From: an uncultured Eggerthellaceae bacterium | Lineage (GTDB): Bacteria > Actinomycetota > Coriobacteriia > Coriobacteriales > Eggerthellaceae | Direction of reading: 5' to 3' | Length of the DNA: 37,686 bases | Assembly (NCBI GenBank): GCA_944320405.1 | Contig: CALUHI010000021.1 | Location: 1 to 37,686, forward strand | In this document: one piece after another, positions 1-8,617 of the stretch | Position numbering within the stretch: position 1 is the stretch's first letter | How the letters are laid out: each line of letters opens with the position of its first letter | Notes under the pieces: model-generated | Database searches by the model: none | What the model was told of the DNA's origin: nothing | What the model saw: only the letters and a program-made list of their open reading frames with translations | Position numbers and translations under genes: made by a program

Positions 1-2022
1 GAGACGTTCGGATGCCAAAGCGAGGAGCTCGAAAGCTACGAATGGGAGGACTCGCGCTACACGATGATCTTCGGCTCGAACCCGATGGTCACGCGCTTGC
101 CCGACTCCCATTTCCTCAACTACTCGCGCGAGGCGGGCGGCAAGGTGGTGTGCTTCGACCCCAACTATTCGGCAACGGCCGAGAAGTCGACCGAATGGGT
201 GCGCATCAAGCCCGATACCGACGCCGCGTTCGCGTTGGCAGCGGCCAAGGTGATCATCGACGAAGGGCTGTTTGACGAGTCGTTCTGCAAGAATTTCACC
301 GACCTGCCGTTGCTCATCGACGCGGCGACGGGGAAGCGTCTTCTTGCCGCGCAGGTGGCGGGCTTGTCGGCGCTGGATGTTCCCGCCTATCGCGAGACCT
401 ACGTGGCGTGGGATGCGGCGGCGGGCGTTCCGGTGGCGGTGGACCCCGAGCACTTGGGCGGCACCGACGGGTACGCGCTGGAAGGCGCCTTCGACGTGCC
501 GCTGGCGGGCGGTGGCACCGTATCCGCGAAGACCTCGTTCACGCTGCTGCGCGAGAGCCTGGAAGCGTACGACCTGGAATCCGCGAGCGCCATCACCGAC
601 GTGCCTGCCGATATTATCCAGCGCATCGCGCGCGAATGCGCGGCGGTCAAGCCCATGCACATCATCTTCGGAGGCTCCGCCATGCAGTGGCACCATGGGG
701 ACCTGAAGGGGCGCGCCTGCGCGCTGCTTGCCGCGCTCACGGGCAATATCGGCCAGCTCGGCGGCGGCATCTCCACGTATGTCGGCCAGTACAAGACGCG
801 CTTCAGCACGGCGTCGTGGTTCATCCCGCCGCGTCCGAAGCGCGCATCCGCGCCGTTCCATTACGCCGTCAACGGCCGTACCGATACGATGAGCGCGAGT
901 TTCCCCGAAGCTGGATTCAAGGCCCTGGTCGTGGGTTGGGGCAATCCGTTCGAACAGCACAACGTCGCCAACTGGCTGCGCAGCGCGAAGGAGTCCGGCG
1001 AGCTTGAGTGCGTCATCTGCTTCGAGTTCCAGCACACCAAGACGGTCGACTATTCCGATGTGACCTTCGCCAGTGCCAGCTGGTACGAGAAAACGGAGCT
1101 GGTCATCACCCCGCTGCACCCGTGGGTGCAGATCATGCAGCCGATGGTTGACCCGCCGGGCATCGCGCGCCCCGAGCTGTGGACGTGCAAGGAACTTGCC
1201 TGCCGCATCGACCCGTCCGTTGCCGACATGTGGCCGGAATTCGAGCCAGAGGAGGCGGAAGCGGCCGCTGAGGAGGTTTTGCGCACGCTGCTTGAGAACG
1301 GCGGCGAAACGATCGATCACATCACGGTGGAGGATCTCAAGGCAGGCCCGTGCAAGCTGGCGCACAGCAACCCCGGCGAGAAGAAGATCCCGTTTTGGGA
1401 GCAGATCCACGAAGGTTTGCCGTTCCCCACGGTCTCGCGCCCCAACGCGCTCGATGTGACTGCGAAATTCGTGAAGTCGGGACGCATCGAGTTCTACAAA
1501 GACGAAGACCGCTTCCTCGAGATGGGCGAGCAGCTGCCCTGCTACAAGCCGGCATTCGAGGACACCGAATACGCCGCCGACCCCGAAGCGCGCGAGAAGT
1601 ACCCGTTCGCATACCTAACGCGCAACAGCCTGTTCCGCGTGCACGCCACCTACTGCAACAACCCGTTCATGCTCGAACTGCAAAACGACACTCCCAAGGT
1701 GTTCATGAACCCCGACGATGCCGAGAAGAAGGGTCTGTCCCAAGGTGATGTGGTAGAGGTGTTCAACAGCCGCGGCAAGGTCAACGGCGCGCTCATCGTC
1801 GATCCAGGCATGTATCCCGGCCAGGTGATCTTCGACATGGGCTGGTGGAGCCGCTATACCGGGGACGAGAGCTACAACTCGCTCATCTTCCCCTGGATCA
1901 ATCCCATCCACGAGATCTACTACGTATCGAGCGTGTGGTCTCCCAACATGGCATGGAACGAGTGCGTGTGCGATGTGCGTCTGCTGGAAGCCGGCGGTGC
2001 GCTTGAGGAGGTGATCGCATGA
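1..2022 (+). CDS. Molybdopterin oxidoreductase catalytic subunit, 3' part (left edge cuts it)
   Basis: The reading frame is open from base 1, so only the C-terminal 673 residues or so are present; the N-terminal Fe-S region and any Tat signal lie outside. The segment has the features of the DMSO reductase superfamily: a molybdopterin-guanine-dinucleotide binding stretch near the start (FGSNPMVTRLPDS), the GNIGQLGGG turn typical of these enzymes, and a C-terminal molydopterin dinucleotide-binding domain (from about base 1600, YLTRNSLFRVHATY onward). It is followed with a 4-base ATGA overlap by a four-cluster ferredoxin subunit and then an NrfD-type anchor. This indicates a membrane-bound respiratory reductase or oxidase exchanging electrons with the quinone pool. 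The substrate cannot be read from the sequence; S- or N-oxides, polysulfide, tetrathionate or a catechol are all possible in this family. Family call strong, substrate unknown. Confidence 0.9.
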   Translation, partial: ETFGCQSEELESYEWEDSRYTMIFGSNPMVTRLPDSHFLNYSREAGGKVVCFDPNYSATAEKSTEWVRIKPDTDAAFALAAAKVIIDEGLFDESFCKNFTDLPLLIDAATGKRLLAAQVAGLSALDVPAYRETYVAWDAAAGVPVAVDPEHLGGTDGYALEGAFDVPLAGGGTVSAKTSFTLLRESLEAYDLESASAITDVPADIIQRIARECAAVKPMHIIFGGSAMQWHHGDLKGRACALLAALTGNIGQLGGGISTYVGQYKTRFSTASWFIPPRPKRASAPFHYAVNGRTDTMSASFPEAGFKALVVGWGNPFEQHNVANWLRSAKESGELECVICFEFQHTKTVDYSDVTFASASWYEKTELVITPLHPWVQIMQPMVDPPGIARPELWTCKELACRIDPSVADMWPEFEPEEAEAAAEEVLRTLLENGGETIDHITVEDLKAGPCKLAHSNPGEKKIPFWEQIHEGLPFPTVSRPNALDVTAKFVKSGRIEFYKDEDRFLEMGEQLPCYKPAFEDTEYAADPEAREKYPFAYLTRNSLFRVHATYCNNPFMLELQNDTPKVFMNPDDAEKKGLSQGDVVEVFNSRGKVNGALIVDPGMYPGQVIFDMGWWSRYTGDESYNSLIFPWINPIHEIYYVSSVWSPNMAWNECVCDVRLLEAGGALEEVIA

Positions 2023-2759
2023 GGTATGCGATGGTGGTTGACCTGGATCGATGCATCGGTTGCCGAACTTGCGCGGTGATCTGCAAGGGCCATCATGCGC
2101 AGCCTGAGGGCATCTGGTGGAACCGCGTATTCGTGCCAGGCGCGCCCGAGTACGGCACATCAGTGTTGAACGAAGAGGGGCAGCCGCGCATGGAGTTTCT
2201 TCCCGTGAGCTGTCAGCATTGCGACGATGCGCCGTGTCAGAGCGTGTGCCCGACCGGCGCCACCTACACCGACGAGAATGGCGTGGTGCTGGTGGATTTC
2301 GAACGTTGCATCGGTTGCCGCTACTGCATGACGGCATGCCCCTACGGCGTGCGCCAGTTCAATTGGGGTCATGCGGAGCCGTTGCCAGGCACGGACGGTG
2401 CGACGTATTCCTACGGATATCCTGCCGAATACCGTCAGGATGGACGGCTGGTGTACACGCCTCAGCGTCCTGAGGGCGTGGTGGAGAAATGCACGTTTTG
2501 CGTGCAGTACACCAGCCAGGGCATCGAGCCGGCGTGCTGCGCGGGCTGCCCTGGCAATGCGCGCATCTTCGGCGACTTGGACGATCCGGATTCCGAGATC
2601 TCGCACTACTTGGAAGGCCGAGAAACCTTCGTGCTGGGCGAGGAGCATGGCACGCATCCGAAAGTGCTCTATCTCAAATCGACACGTGGAATCGAGGACG
2701 CATCTGCACTGCTCGATGCGGCGGGTGCGGGAACCGCGATGGGAACGGACGGTGAGTGA
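2019..2759 (+). CDS. Four-cluster ferredoxin electron-transfer subunit of molybdoenzyme (DmsB/NrfC-like)
   Basis: A 246-residue protein with four cysteine groups in the order usual for DmsB/PsrB/NrfC subunits: CIGCRTCAVIC near the N-terminus, CQHCDDAPCQSVC, CIGCRYCMTACPYG, and a last group spread over CTFC and CCAGC. That is enough for four [4Fe-4S] clusters in a wire between the molybdenum subunit and the membrane anchor. The start overlaps the stop of the catalytic gene (ATGA), with a GAGGAGG ribosome site about 8 bases upstream, so the two are translationally coupled. No signal peptide is visible, as expected for a subunit exported, if at all, as a passenger of the Tat-dependent catalytic subunit. 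Confidence 0.93.
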   Translation: MRYAMVVDLDRCIGCRTCAVICKGHHAQPEGIWWNRVFVPGAPEYGTSVLNEEGQPRMEFLPVSCQHCDDAPCQSVCPTGATYTDENGVVLVDFERCIGCRYCMTACPYGVRQFNWGHAEPLPGTDGATYSYGYPAEYRQDGRLVYTPQRPEGVVEKCTFCVQYTSQGIEPACCAGCPGNARIFGDLDDPDSEISHYLEGRETFVLGEEHGTHPKVLYLKSTRGIEDASALLDAAGAGTAMGTDGE

Positions 2760-2761
2760 TC

Positions 2762-3949
2762 ATGAAGAAGCTGATGTCCAAAAAGCAACTGGGCGCGCTC
2801 GTCGTTGCGCTCATCATCATGGCAGCGGGTCTTGCGGCGTGGGTCGCTCAGCTTACGACGGGGCTGCTCGCCACCACCAACATGGGCAACGTGTTCTGCT
2901 GGGGTCTGCTCATCTGCATGTTCGCCTTCTGCGTGGGTTTCGGCGCGGGAGGTCAGTTGGCTTCCAGCTACATCGTTCTTTCGAAGCGTCCCGAGCTGCA
3001 GCGGTTTGCCCTGCCTGCCCAGGCGGTGGGGTTGGGCGGCGCCATCGGCGCATCGGTTGCGATCATCGCCGACCTGGGATCGCCGGAGAACATCTTGGCG
3101 ATGCTGCTGCACTTGAATGTCGTCTCGCCTCTGGCGTGGGACATGATGGCACTGACATTCTTCATCGTCTCGTCGGTGGTGGGCTTGGTCGCGTTGGCTC
3201 GTTCATGGAAGTCGGCGCGTGCGTGGATGATCGTCGGCGCTGTCGCCGCCGTGGTCTTGCAGATCATCGAGGGCATGCTGTTTGCGCTGCTCAGCGCTCG
3301 CGTTTGGTGGCATAGCGTTATCGTGCCCGTCGATTTCTTGATGGTGGCGATCGTGTGCGGATCCGCGCTCGTGCTGGCGATGGCAGCCGTTTCGGGTCAC
3401 GGCGGATTCGTGGATGCGGGCGTCGATTCGTTGAGGGCGGCCCGCTCCCTCGGCAAGCTGCTGGCTGTCGTGATCGTCGTGCATGTGGCCTTGGCGCTGG
3501 CGGAGCTGGGGATGCTCGCCATCGAGGGAACGGCGGCAAGCCGGGCGACGCTGGACGTGATCGCGACGTACGCGCCGCTTTACGCGATCGAACTGGGGCT
3601 TCCGATCGTCGCAGCCGTTTTGCTCCTGACACGCGGCGGCAAGGCGGGGGCGGCCGAGTTCGGCGCGGCGTCTGCCCTTGCGATCGTCGGCATGTTCGCT
3701 CATCGCCTGATGCTGTTGTATCCGGCGTTCGCCGCGCCCACGCTGTTCGCGGGGCTCTCCAACCAGCCTTCGCCTGAATGGGCGTACCCCATGTCGACCG
3801 GCCAATACGCGACGATGGGCGACGCGTTCGCGATGACGCAGGCGTACCTACCCTCGGTCGTCGAATGGGCGAGCATCCTTCTGCCCATCGGCTGCGCGAT
3901 CGCCGTGGCACTGATCGCGATCGCAGCGACCAAGGCGCTAGCGAAATAG
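2762..3949 (+). CDS. NrfD/PsrC-type membrane anchor subunit
   Basis: About 395 residues, almost entirely hydrophobic helices (roughly ten membrane segments), starting with a basic MKKLMSKKQLG leader. The IIADLGSPE stretch after the third helix matches the conserved loop of NrfD/PsrC quinol-interacting subunits. It should anchor the two preceding subunits to the cytoplasmic membrane and exchange electrons with menaquinol. It is longer than DmsC (about 290) and NrfD (about 320), in the range of PsrC-like proteins with extra C-terminal helices. A GTG at 2756 overlapping the previous stop is a possible alternative start; I prefer the ATG at 2762, preceded by GGTGAG. Confidence 0.87.
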   Translation: MKKLMSKKQLGALVVALIIMAAGLAAWVAQLTTGLLATTNMGNVFCWGLLICMFAFCVGFGAGGQLASSYIVLSKRPELQRFALPAQAVGLGGAIGASVAIIADLGSPENILAMLLHLNVVSPLAWDMMALTFFIVSSVVGLVALARSWKSARAWMIVGAVAAVVLQIIEGMLFALLSARVWWHSVIVPVDFLMVAIVCGSALVLAMAAVSGHGGFVDAGVDSLRAARSLGKLLAVVIVVHVALALAELGMLAIEGTAASRATLDVIATYAPLYAIELGLPIVAAVLLLTRGGKAGAAEFGAASALAIVGMFAHRLMLLYPAFAAPTLFAGLSNQPSPEWAYPMSTGQYATMGDAFAMTQAYLPSVVEWASILLPIGCAIAVALIAIAATKALAK

Positions 3950-3992
3950 GAGGCGCACGCCCAAGAACCCTGTTCCACCGCCTTCTCTGACG

Positions 3993-4029
3993 GGAATGAG
4001 AAAAAGGGACGGTCACTTTTTCTCATTCC
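3993..4029. repeat. Near-palindromic repeat, copy 1
   Basis: Perfect 14-base arms (GGAATGAGAAAAAG and its complement) surround a 9-base loop. The copy lies 44 bases after the NrfD-type gene. An inverted second copy occurs at 5046-5078, on the other side of the rhomboid gene. The arm ends in a T-run on either strand, so the element could also act as a bidirectional terminator. Its presence twice argues for a REP-like dispersed element. Confidence 0.8.
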
Positions 4030-4093
4030 GACTAAGAGAGGGGGACGGACTCGCCTTACGGCCGCTGCTTTGCAGGGTGACAAAGGAAGAGGA

Positions 4094-4203
4094 CAAAGGG
4101 ACACATCAAATGGCACATCCGTGGCATGCCCGTGCCATTGGATGTGCCCCTTTGCCACACCCATGTGGCTCGCCTGTGCCATTAGATACGCCCCCTTGGC
4201 ACA
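4094..4203. repeat. Three-unit REP-like inverted repeat
   Basis: A 23-base unit occurs at 4094-4116 and, as a nearly perfect inverted copy (21 of 23), at 4132-4154, separated by 15 bases. A third, more diverged copy (GTGCCATTAGATACGCCCCC and following) is at 4176-4203 in the same orientation as the second. The block sits between the convergent NrfD-type and rhomboid genes, where REP elements typically lie. It contains no reading frame that looks coding. Confidence 0.75.
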
Positions 4204-4223
4204 AAGCTGCGCGCCTTGCGGGG

Positions 4224-5024
4224 CTATCCCGCCAGCAGGCTCGCCGCGACGGCGGGGACCTCGCCCAGGCCCCACCAGATGGCGGCGGCCATGCCGGCGA
4301 TCCACAGCACCGCGACCACGGCGCACAGCGGTTTGGGAGTGCGCAGGTTCTTGCTGGGGATCATCAGCATCGCGATGGCGCCGCCGATGGCACCACCCAA
4401 GTGCCCGCTGATGGAGATGCCGGGGATAAGCAAGCTGTATGCCACGTTCACCAGGATGACGGCGAGCATGCCTTTGCTGTACGCTCTGAGGAAGTGGCGG
4501 TCGCCGCGTGCGAGCACGCCCAGCAGCGCCACGGCCACGAACAGGCCAAACACGCTGGTGGAAGCGCCTGCCGAAACGGTCACGCCGTTCTCGGCGAGCA
4601 GCCCCCATGCATACGACGCCACGTTGCCCGTGATGCCGCCCACGAAATACAGCACCAGGAAGCCACCCTTGCCCAGGATGCGCTCGAGCGTCATGCCAAC
4701 GCTGTAGAGCGCCACCATGTTGAACAGCAGATGCATCAGATCCATGTGCAAAAACATCGGCACCACGAAACGGTAGAGGTCCGCAGGGCCTTCGATGTAA
4801 ACCGGGAACATCGCTCCCATGTCTATCAGCACCCGAGAGGAGATGTCCGGATTGAGGCCGTTGAGGACCACTTCCACCAGGTAGACCGCCACGGTCACGC
4901 CAATCAGCACGAGCGTGACTATCTGATGGGCGTTGCGTTTGAGGAAACTGCCTTCCTCGCGCATCATGCGCTTGAGCTGGCTCTCGTCGATGACTTCGCG
5001 CTGCGGCGCGTTAGGGTCGGTCAT
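4224..5024 (-). CDS. Rhomboid family intramembrane serine protease
   Basis: A 266-residue membrane protein that cleaves single-pass membrane substrates within the bilayer. The rhomboid signatures are present in order: a cytoplasmic N-terminus of about 38 residues, a first helix near 36-53, the FLHMDLMHLLFNM block at 91-103 (oxyanion-side His and Asn), the catalytic serine in GASTSVFG (Ser155), and the partner histidine in GHLGGAIGG (His208). The catalytic dyad is intact, so it should be active. Start chosen at the ATG preceded by AAGGAG. It is monocistronic and bracketed by two inverted copies of a near-palindromic repeat. Substrates are unknown. Confidence 0.93.
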   Translation of the reverse strand: MTDPNAPQREVIDESQLKRMMREEGSFLKRNAHQIVTLVLIGVTVAVYLVEVVLNGLNPDISSRVLIDMGAMFPVYIEGPADLYRFVVPMFLHMDLMHLLFNMVALYSVGMTLERILGKGGFLVLYFVGGITGNVASYAWGLLAENGVTVSAGASTSVFGLFVAVALLGVLARGDRHFLRAYSKGMLAVILVNVAYSLLIPGISISGHLGGAIGGAIAMLMIPSKNLRTPKPLCAVVAVLWIAGMAAAIWWGLGEVPAVAASLLAG

Positions 5025-5045
5025 GCCTGTCTCCTTGCGGTTTGA

Positions 5046-5078
5046 AATGAGAAAAAGTGACTGTCCCTTTTTCTCATT
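5046..5078. repeat. Near-palindromic repeat, copy 2 (inverted relative to copy 1)
   Basis: Arms AATGAGAAAAAG / CTTTTTCTCATT surround a 9-base loop that matches the reverse complement of the copy-1 loop at 8 of 9 bases. It overlaps the end of the CDF transporter gene: the TGA stop codon of that gene (5074-5076 on the minus strand) lies inside the repeat arm. It lies just upstream of the rhomboid start, between the two minus-strand genes. Confidence 0.8.
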
Positions 5079-6252
5079 GCTGCGAGCTCACGTAGCTTTG
5101 GTCGATGGTTATCTTGCAGATCGCTTTAGGATACCGTGCGACCACCAGTTCGCTTATGCGATCGCGCAGATCTTCGTCGGAAAGCGGCGAATCGGCAGGT
5201 TTCACGCAGTCAAACAGCACGTTCACGTGCGTGGGCCCGGGCACGGTGCGCAAGTCGTGGATGGACATGCGCGCGTCGATGCCCTTCACTTGCGCGTCGA
5301 TCCAGTTGCGCATGTCGTTGACCTCGGGATCGTCGGTGACGATGGGGTCGTAATGCAGCGTAACGATGAGCCCGTCGTCGTTTTTGAAATCCTGTTCGAT
5401 GTTGTCGATGAGATCGTGGCTTTCCATGGGGTCGGCCTCCACGGGCATTTCCACATGGGCGCTGGCGAACTGGCGGCCGGGTCCATAGTCATGCACCATC
5501 AGGTCGTGGGTGCCCAACACGCCGGGGTAGGACATGATCTTGTCGTGGATGTGCTGCACGAGTTCGGGGTCGGGCACGCGGCCCAGCAGGGGGTCGACGG
5601 TTTCCCTCACCAGCTGGATGCCGCTCCACACGATGAACGCGCCAACGGCAAGGCCTACCCAGCCGTCAAGGTCGACGCCGGTGAGGTACGAAACCACGGC
5701 GCAGGCCAAAACGACACCGGTGGAAATCACGTCGTTGCGCGAGTCGACCGCCGTGGCCTCGAGCGTGGTCGAATCGATGCGCTGCCCAATGGAGCGGTTG
5801 AACACCATCATCCACAGCTTCACCAGGATAGACAGCACCAGTACGCACACGACAGCGGCGTTGAACTCGGTGGGCGAGGGGTTGACGATCTTGTCGTAAG
5901 AGGATTTCAGAAGCTCGATGCCGATGAAAACGATGAGGATGGCCACCGCCAGGCCCGACAGGTACTCGTAGCGGCCGTGGCCATAAGGGTGCTCGGGGTC
6001 GGCGGGCTTGCTTGCCAGCTTGAATCCCAAGAGGCTGATGATGTTGCTGGCGGCGTCTGAGAGGTTGTTCACGGCATCAGCGATGATGGAGACCGACCCG
6101 GCAACAAGACCGATGGCGCCTTTGCCCAGGCAAAGCAGCATGTTGCAGATGATTCCCACCACGCCGGCGAACTGCCCGTAGCGCGTGCGCACCTGCACGT
6201 TGTTGGCGTCTTGGTAGTCTTTCACGAAACGGCGCACAAGCCATTCGGTCAT
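5074..6252 (-). CDS. Cation diffusion facilitator family transporter, probably manganese-type
   Basis: A 392-residue CDF protein that exports divalent metal in exchange for protons. The second-helix motif (SIIADAVNNLSDAAS), the HPYGHGRYEYLSGL loop and the fifth-helix AVDSRNDVIST are clear, and a cytoplasmic C-terminal domain follows. Aligning by eye with E. coli FieF, the transport site reads Asn-x3-Asp in helix 2 and Asp-x3-Asp in helix 5. The zinc-type histidines are absent; an N-D-D-D set is known from Mn2+ exporters such as MntE, so manganese is the likely substrate (inference). I start at the ATG at 6252, with AAGGAG correctly spaced upstream, rather than at a GTG 21 bases earlier that overlaps this site. 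The last codons run into the downstream repeat. Confidence 0.92.
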   Translation of the reverse strand: MTEWLVRRFVKDYQDANNVQVRTRYGQFAGVVGIICNMLLCLGKGAIGLVAGSVSIIADAVNNLSDAASNIISLLGFKLASKPADPEHPYGHGRYEYLSGLAVAILIVFIGIELLKSSYDKIVNPSPTEFNAAVVCVLVLSILVKLWMMVFNRSIGQRIDSTTLEATAVDSRNDVISTGVVLACAVVSYLTGVDLDGWVGLAVGAFIVWSGIQLVRETVDPLLGRVPDPELVQHIHDKIMSYPGVLGTHDLMVHDYGPGRQFASAHVEMPVEADPMESHDLIDNIEQDFKNDDGLIVTLHYDPIVTDDPEVNDMRNWIDAQVKGIDARMSIHDLRTVPGPTHVNVLFDCVKPADSPLSDEDLRDRISELVVARYPKAICKITIDQSYVSSQQ

Positions 6253-6332
6253 GGGTCGGATGCTCCTTTTCACTCGATGTGGCGAAGCGCTCTACGTAAA
6301 CGGGCGCAACAAGCAAGTGTAGTGCAATGCGC

Positions 6333-6338
6333 TACAAT
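6333..6338 (+). promoter_or_regulatory. Candidate -10 box of the HelD-like gene
   Basis: TACAAT lies 33 bases before the GTG start at 6371. No good -35 hexamer is visible. It would give a leader of about 25 bases, and an ATG at 6347 would then lie almost at the transcription start, which supports the GTG as true start. Confidence 0.35.
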
Positions 6339-6370
6339 ACTACGGCATGTTTTTCAAACGAGGAGGCATC

Positions 6371-8554
6371 GTGAGCGATCCTTTGACCACTCCCCCTGCA
6401 GTAGACGGCATTGTTGCCGATGCGGACGATCCCGTATTCCAGCAGGAACAGGCTCATCTGTCCGAAGTGCACGCCGTGCTGCGCCGTATGGGGCGCGATC
6501 TTGCCGCCAAGCTGGCCAAAACCAGCAGCGAGGCCGCCCAGGACAAAAAGGACATGGCCGACGAGCTGGCGCTGAACTTCGCCGGTGACGACGAGGCGCT
6601 TGAAACCGCCGCAGAACTGGCCACCATCAACCGCGTCATCGAGGCCTACAACATCTCCCACGACGTGAACGCGCGCAAGCTCGCCGACGTGCAGGCGCTC
6701 ATCAAGCAGCCGTACTTCGCGAAGGTGGTGCTGCAGTTCAAGCCGACGGATGCGCCCAAGGAGCTCTACATCGGCAACGCCGGTATCGCCGACGAGAACT
6801 ACAAGCGCTTGGTGGTCGACTGGCGCAGCCCGGTGGCTGAGACCTACTACAACCAGGAAAACGGCCGCACGTCCTACCACGCCAATGGCCGCACCATCAC
6901 GGCGGATCTGAAGCTGCGCCGTCAGTTCGACATTGAAGAAGACAGGCTCAAGGCGTATTTCGACACCACGGTTGCCATCCAGGACGCACTGCTGCTTCGT
7001 TCGCTTTCCGAACGGCGCACCGACCAGATGAAGGCCATCACCGCCACCATCCAAAAAGAGCAGAACCAGGTGATCCGCCACGAGGACGTGCCGGTGCTAC
7101 TGGTGAGCGGTATCGCGGGCTCGGGCAAGACGTCGGTGCTGCTGCAGCGCATCGCCTATCTGCTGTACCGCCGCCGCGACGATCTTGACCCCAGTCAGGT
7201 GATCCTGATCACTCCCAACCCGGTGTTCCGCCACTACATCGACAACGTGCTGCCCGAGTTGGGTGAGCGCAACCCGGTAACCATCACTTGGGCGGAGTTC
7301 GCCGAAAGCCTGCTTCCCGCTGGTCGCGGCGGTGCAGAAGCGGAATCGCCGCTCGAGGAGCTTGACCGCATCGACGCCGCCTGCGCGGGCCTAGCGTTCG
7401 AGGCAGACGATTTCCGCGACATCGTGGTGGAGGGAACGCGTCTGATTTCGGCAGCGCAGATCCGCCAGCTGCGCGAGAAGTTCAAGCGCATTGATGCGGG
7501 CCCGCATCTGGTGGCGCTGATCCGCGAAGAGCTGGAAGAGCGCCTGGAGAGCCGCTTGAAGTCGATGGCGGGAACCGAAAGCATCCAAGACGAGATCTTG
7601 GGCCTCTCGCTCGACGACCAGCTGCGCCTGTTCAACGGCCCGTTCGACCCCGAGGACGAACGCGAGGCGCGCGAGCTTGCCATGAAGTACCTGATGGACC
7701 GCTATGGCACGGCCTTCCACATGGTGGAAAACGACGACTGGCTGCGGCTTGACCGCATCGGAATGCGCCTTCTGCAGGTGGAGAACCTGACGCCGGTGGG
7801 ATGGCTGTACCTGAAGATGGCGGTCACCGGACTGGGCAACCCCAACGCCAAGTACGTGATGGTCGACGAGGTGCAGGACTACACCGCTGCCCAGCTGGCG
7901 GTTCTGGCGCGCTTCTTCCGCCGGGCCAACTTCATGCTGCTGGGCGACCCGAATCAGGCAATCAAACCCGGAACGGCATCGTTTGCCCAGGTGCGCGAAG
8001 TGTTCGAGCGCGCACGGGGGCAGGTGGAGGAATGCTTCCTCATGACCAGCTACCGTTCGGCTCCTGCCATCACCGACCTGTTCTCCAGCTTGCTTTCGGA
8101 AGAGGAGCGCGGGCGCGTGTCGTCGGTCCAGCGCGACGAGGTCCCGCCACGCATCAGCGTGCTGCCAACTGAGGATGAGCATGCCGCCGCCCTGCGCGAG
8201 ACTGTTGCCGAAGCGCGCCGCTTGTCGGACGAGAACCACGGCATTGCCGCGGTGGTTGTGCCGTGGAAAAGCCAGGCGCGCCGCATACAGGCCATCCTGG
8301 GCGATGATGCTCCTCGCCTGATGGGCCGTCAGGACACGCTGCCCGAATCGGGCGTGATCCTGATCACGCTGGAGCTGGCGAAGGGTTTGGAGTTCGACCA
8401 CGTCATCGTGCCCGATGCGAGTGGTGAGCTGTTCCCCGACGAGCCCTTGGCGCGCCGCCGTCTGTACACCACCATCTCGCGCGCGACGCGCCGGGTAGAC
8501 GTGTTGGCGCTCAAGTCGCTCACGCCGTTGCTGGCGGGGCAGTCTTCCAAATAG
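6371..8554 (+). CDS. HelD-like UvrD/Rep-family helicase (RNA polymerase recycling type)
   Basis: A 727-residue superfamily 1 ATPase. It has an N-terminal coiled-coil region (about 20-90), the HelD-typical LYIGNAGIADENYKRLVVDW block followed by RSPVAETYY, Walker A GIAGSGKTS (about 247-255), Walker B MVDEVQDYTAAQL (about 496) and C-terminal helicase motifs (TLELAKGLEFDHVIVPDA). HelD proteins bind stalled RNA polymerase and release it from nucleic acid; some variants give rifamycin tolerance. Whether this member acts on RNA polymerase is an inference from family architecture. Start placed at GTG 6371, directly after AGGAGG; an in-frame ATG at 6347 lacks a ribosome site. It ends at a strong terminator. 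Confidence 0.88.
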   Translation: MSDPLTTPPAVDGIVADADDPVFQQEQAHLSEVHAVLRRMGRDLAAKLAKTSSEAAQDKKDMADELALNFAGDDEALETAAELATINRVIEAYNISHDVNARKLADVQALIKQPYFAKVVLQFKPTDAPKELYIGNAGIADENYKRLVVDWRSPVAETYYNQENGRTSYHANGRTITADLKLRRQFDIEEDRLKAYFDTTVAIQDALLLRSLSERRTDQMKAITATIQKEQNQVIRHEDVPVLLVSGIAGSGKTSVLLQRIAYLLYRRRDDLDPSQVILITPNPVFRHYIDNVLPELGERNPVTITWAEFAESLLPAGRGGAEAESPLEELDRIDAACAGLAFEADDFRDIVVEGTRLISAAQIRQLREKFKRIDAGPHLVALIREELEERLESRLKSMAGTESIQDEILGLSLDDQLRLFNGPFDPEDEREARELAMKYLMDRYGTAFHMVENDDWLRLDRIGMRLLQVENLTPVGWLYLKMAVTGLGNPNAKYVMVDEVQDYTAAQLAVLARFFRRANFMLLGDPNQAIKPGTASFAQVREVFERARGQVEECFLMTSYRSAPAITDLFSSLLSEEERGRVSSVQRDEVPPRISVLPTEDEHAAALRETVAEARRLSDENHGIAAVVVPWKSQARRIQAILGDDAPRLMGRQDTLPESGVILITLELAKGLEFDHVIVPDASGELFPDEPLARRRLYTTISRATRRVDVLALKSLTPLLAGQSSK

Positions 8555-8558
8555 CCAA

Positions 8559-8597
8559 AGAGGCGGCTCGGGCGATTCCGAGCCGCCTCTCTTTTTC
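8559..8597 (+). terminator. Rho-independent terminator after the HelD-like gene
   Basis: A perfect 13-base stem (AGAGGCGGCTCGG, 8559-8571, and its complement at 8578-8590) with a 6-base loop is followed by CTTTTTC. It lies between convergent genes and probably also stops the minus-strand operon, though the T-tract on that strand is short. Confidence 0.9.
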
Positions 8598-8617
8598 ACC
8601 CGTTAAGGACGTGCGCC

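Noticed and set aside
6347-6370. ATG at 6347 as start of the HelD-like gene
   Set aside because: No ribosome site, and it would fall at the predicted transcription start; GTG 6371 follows AGGAGG.
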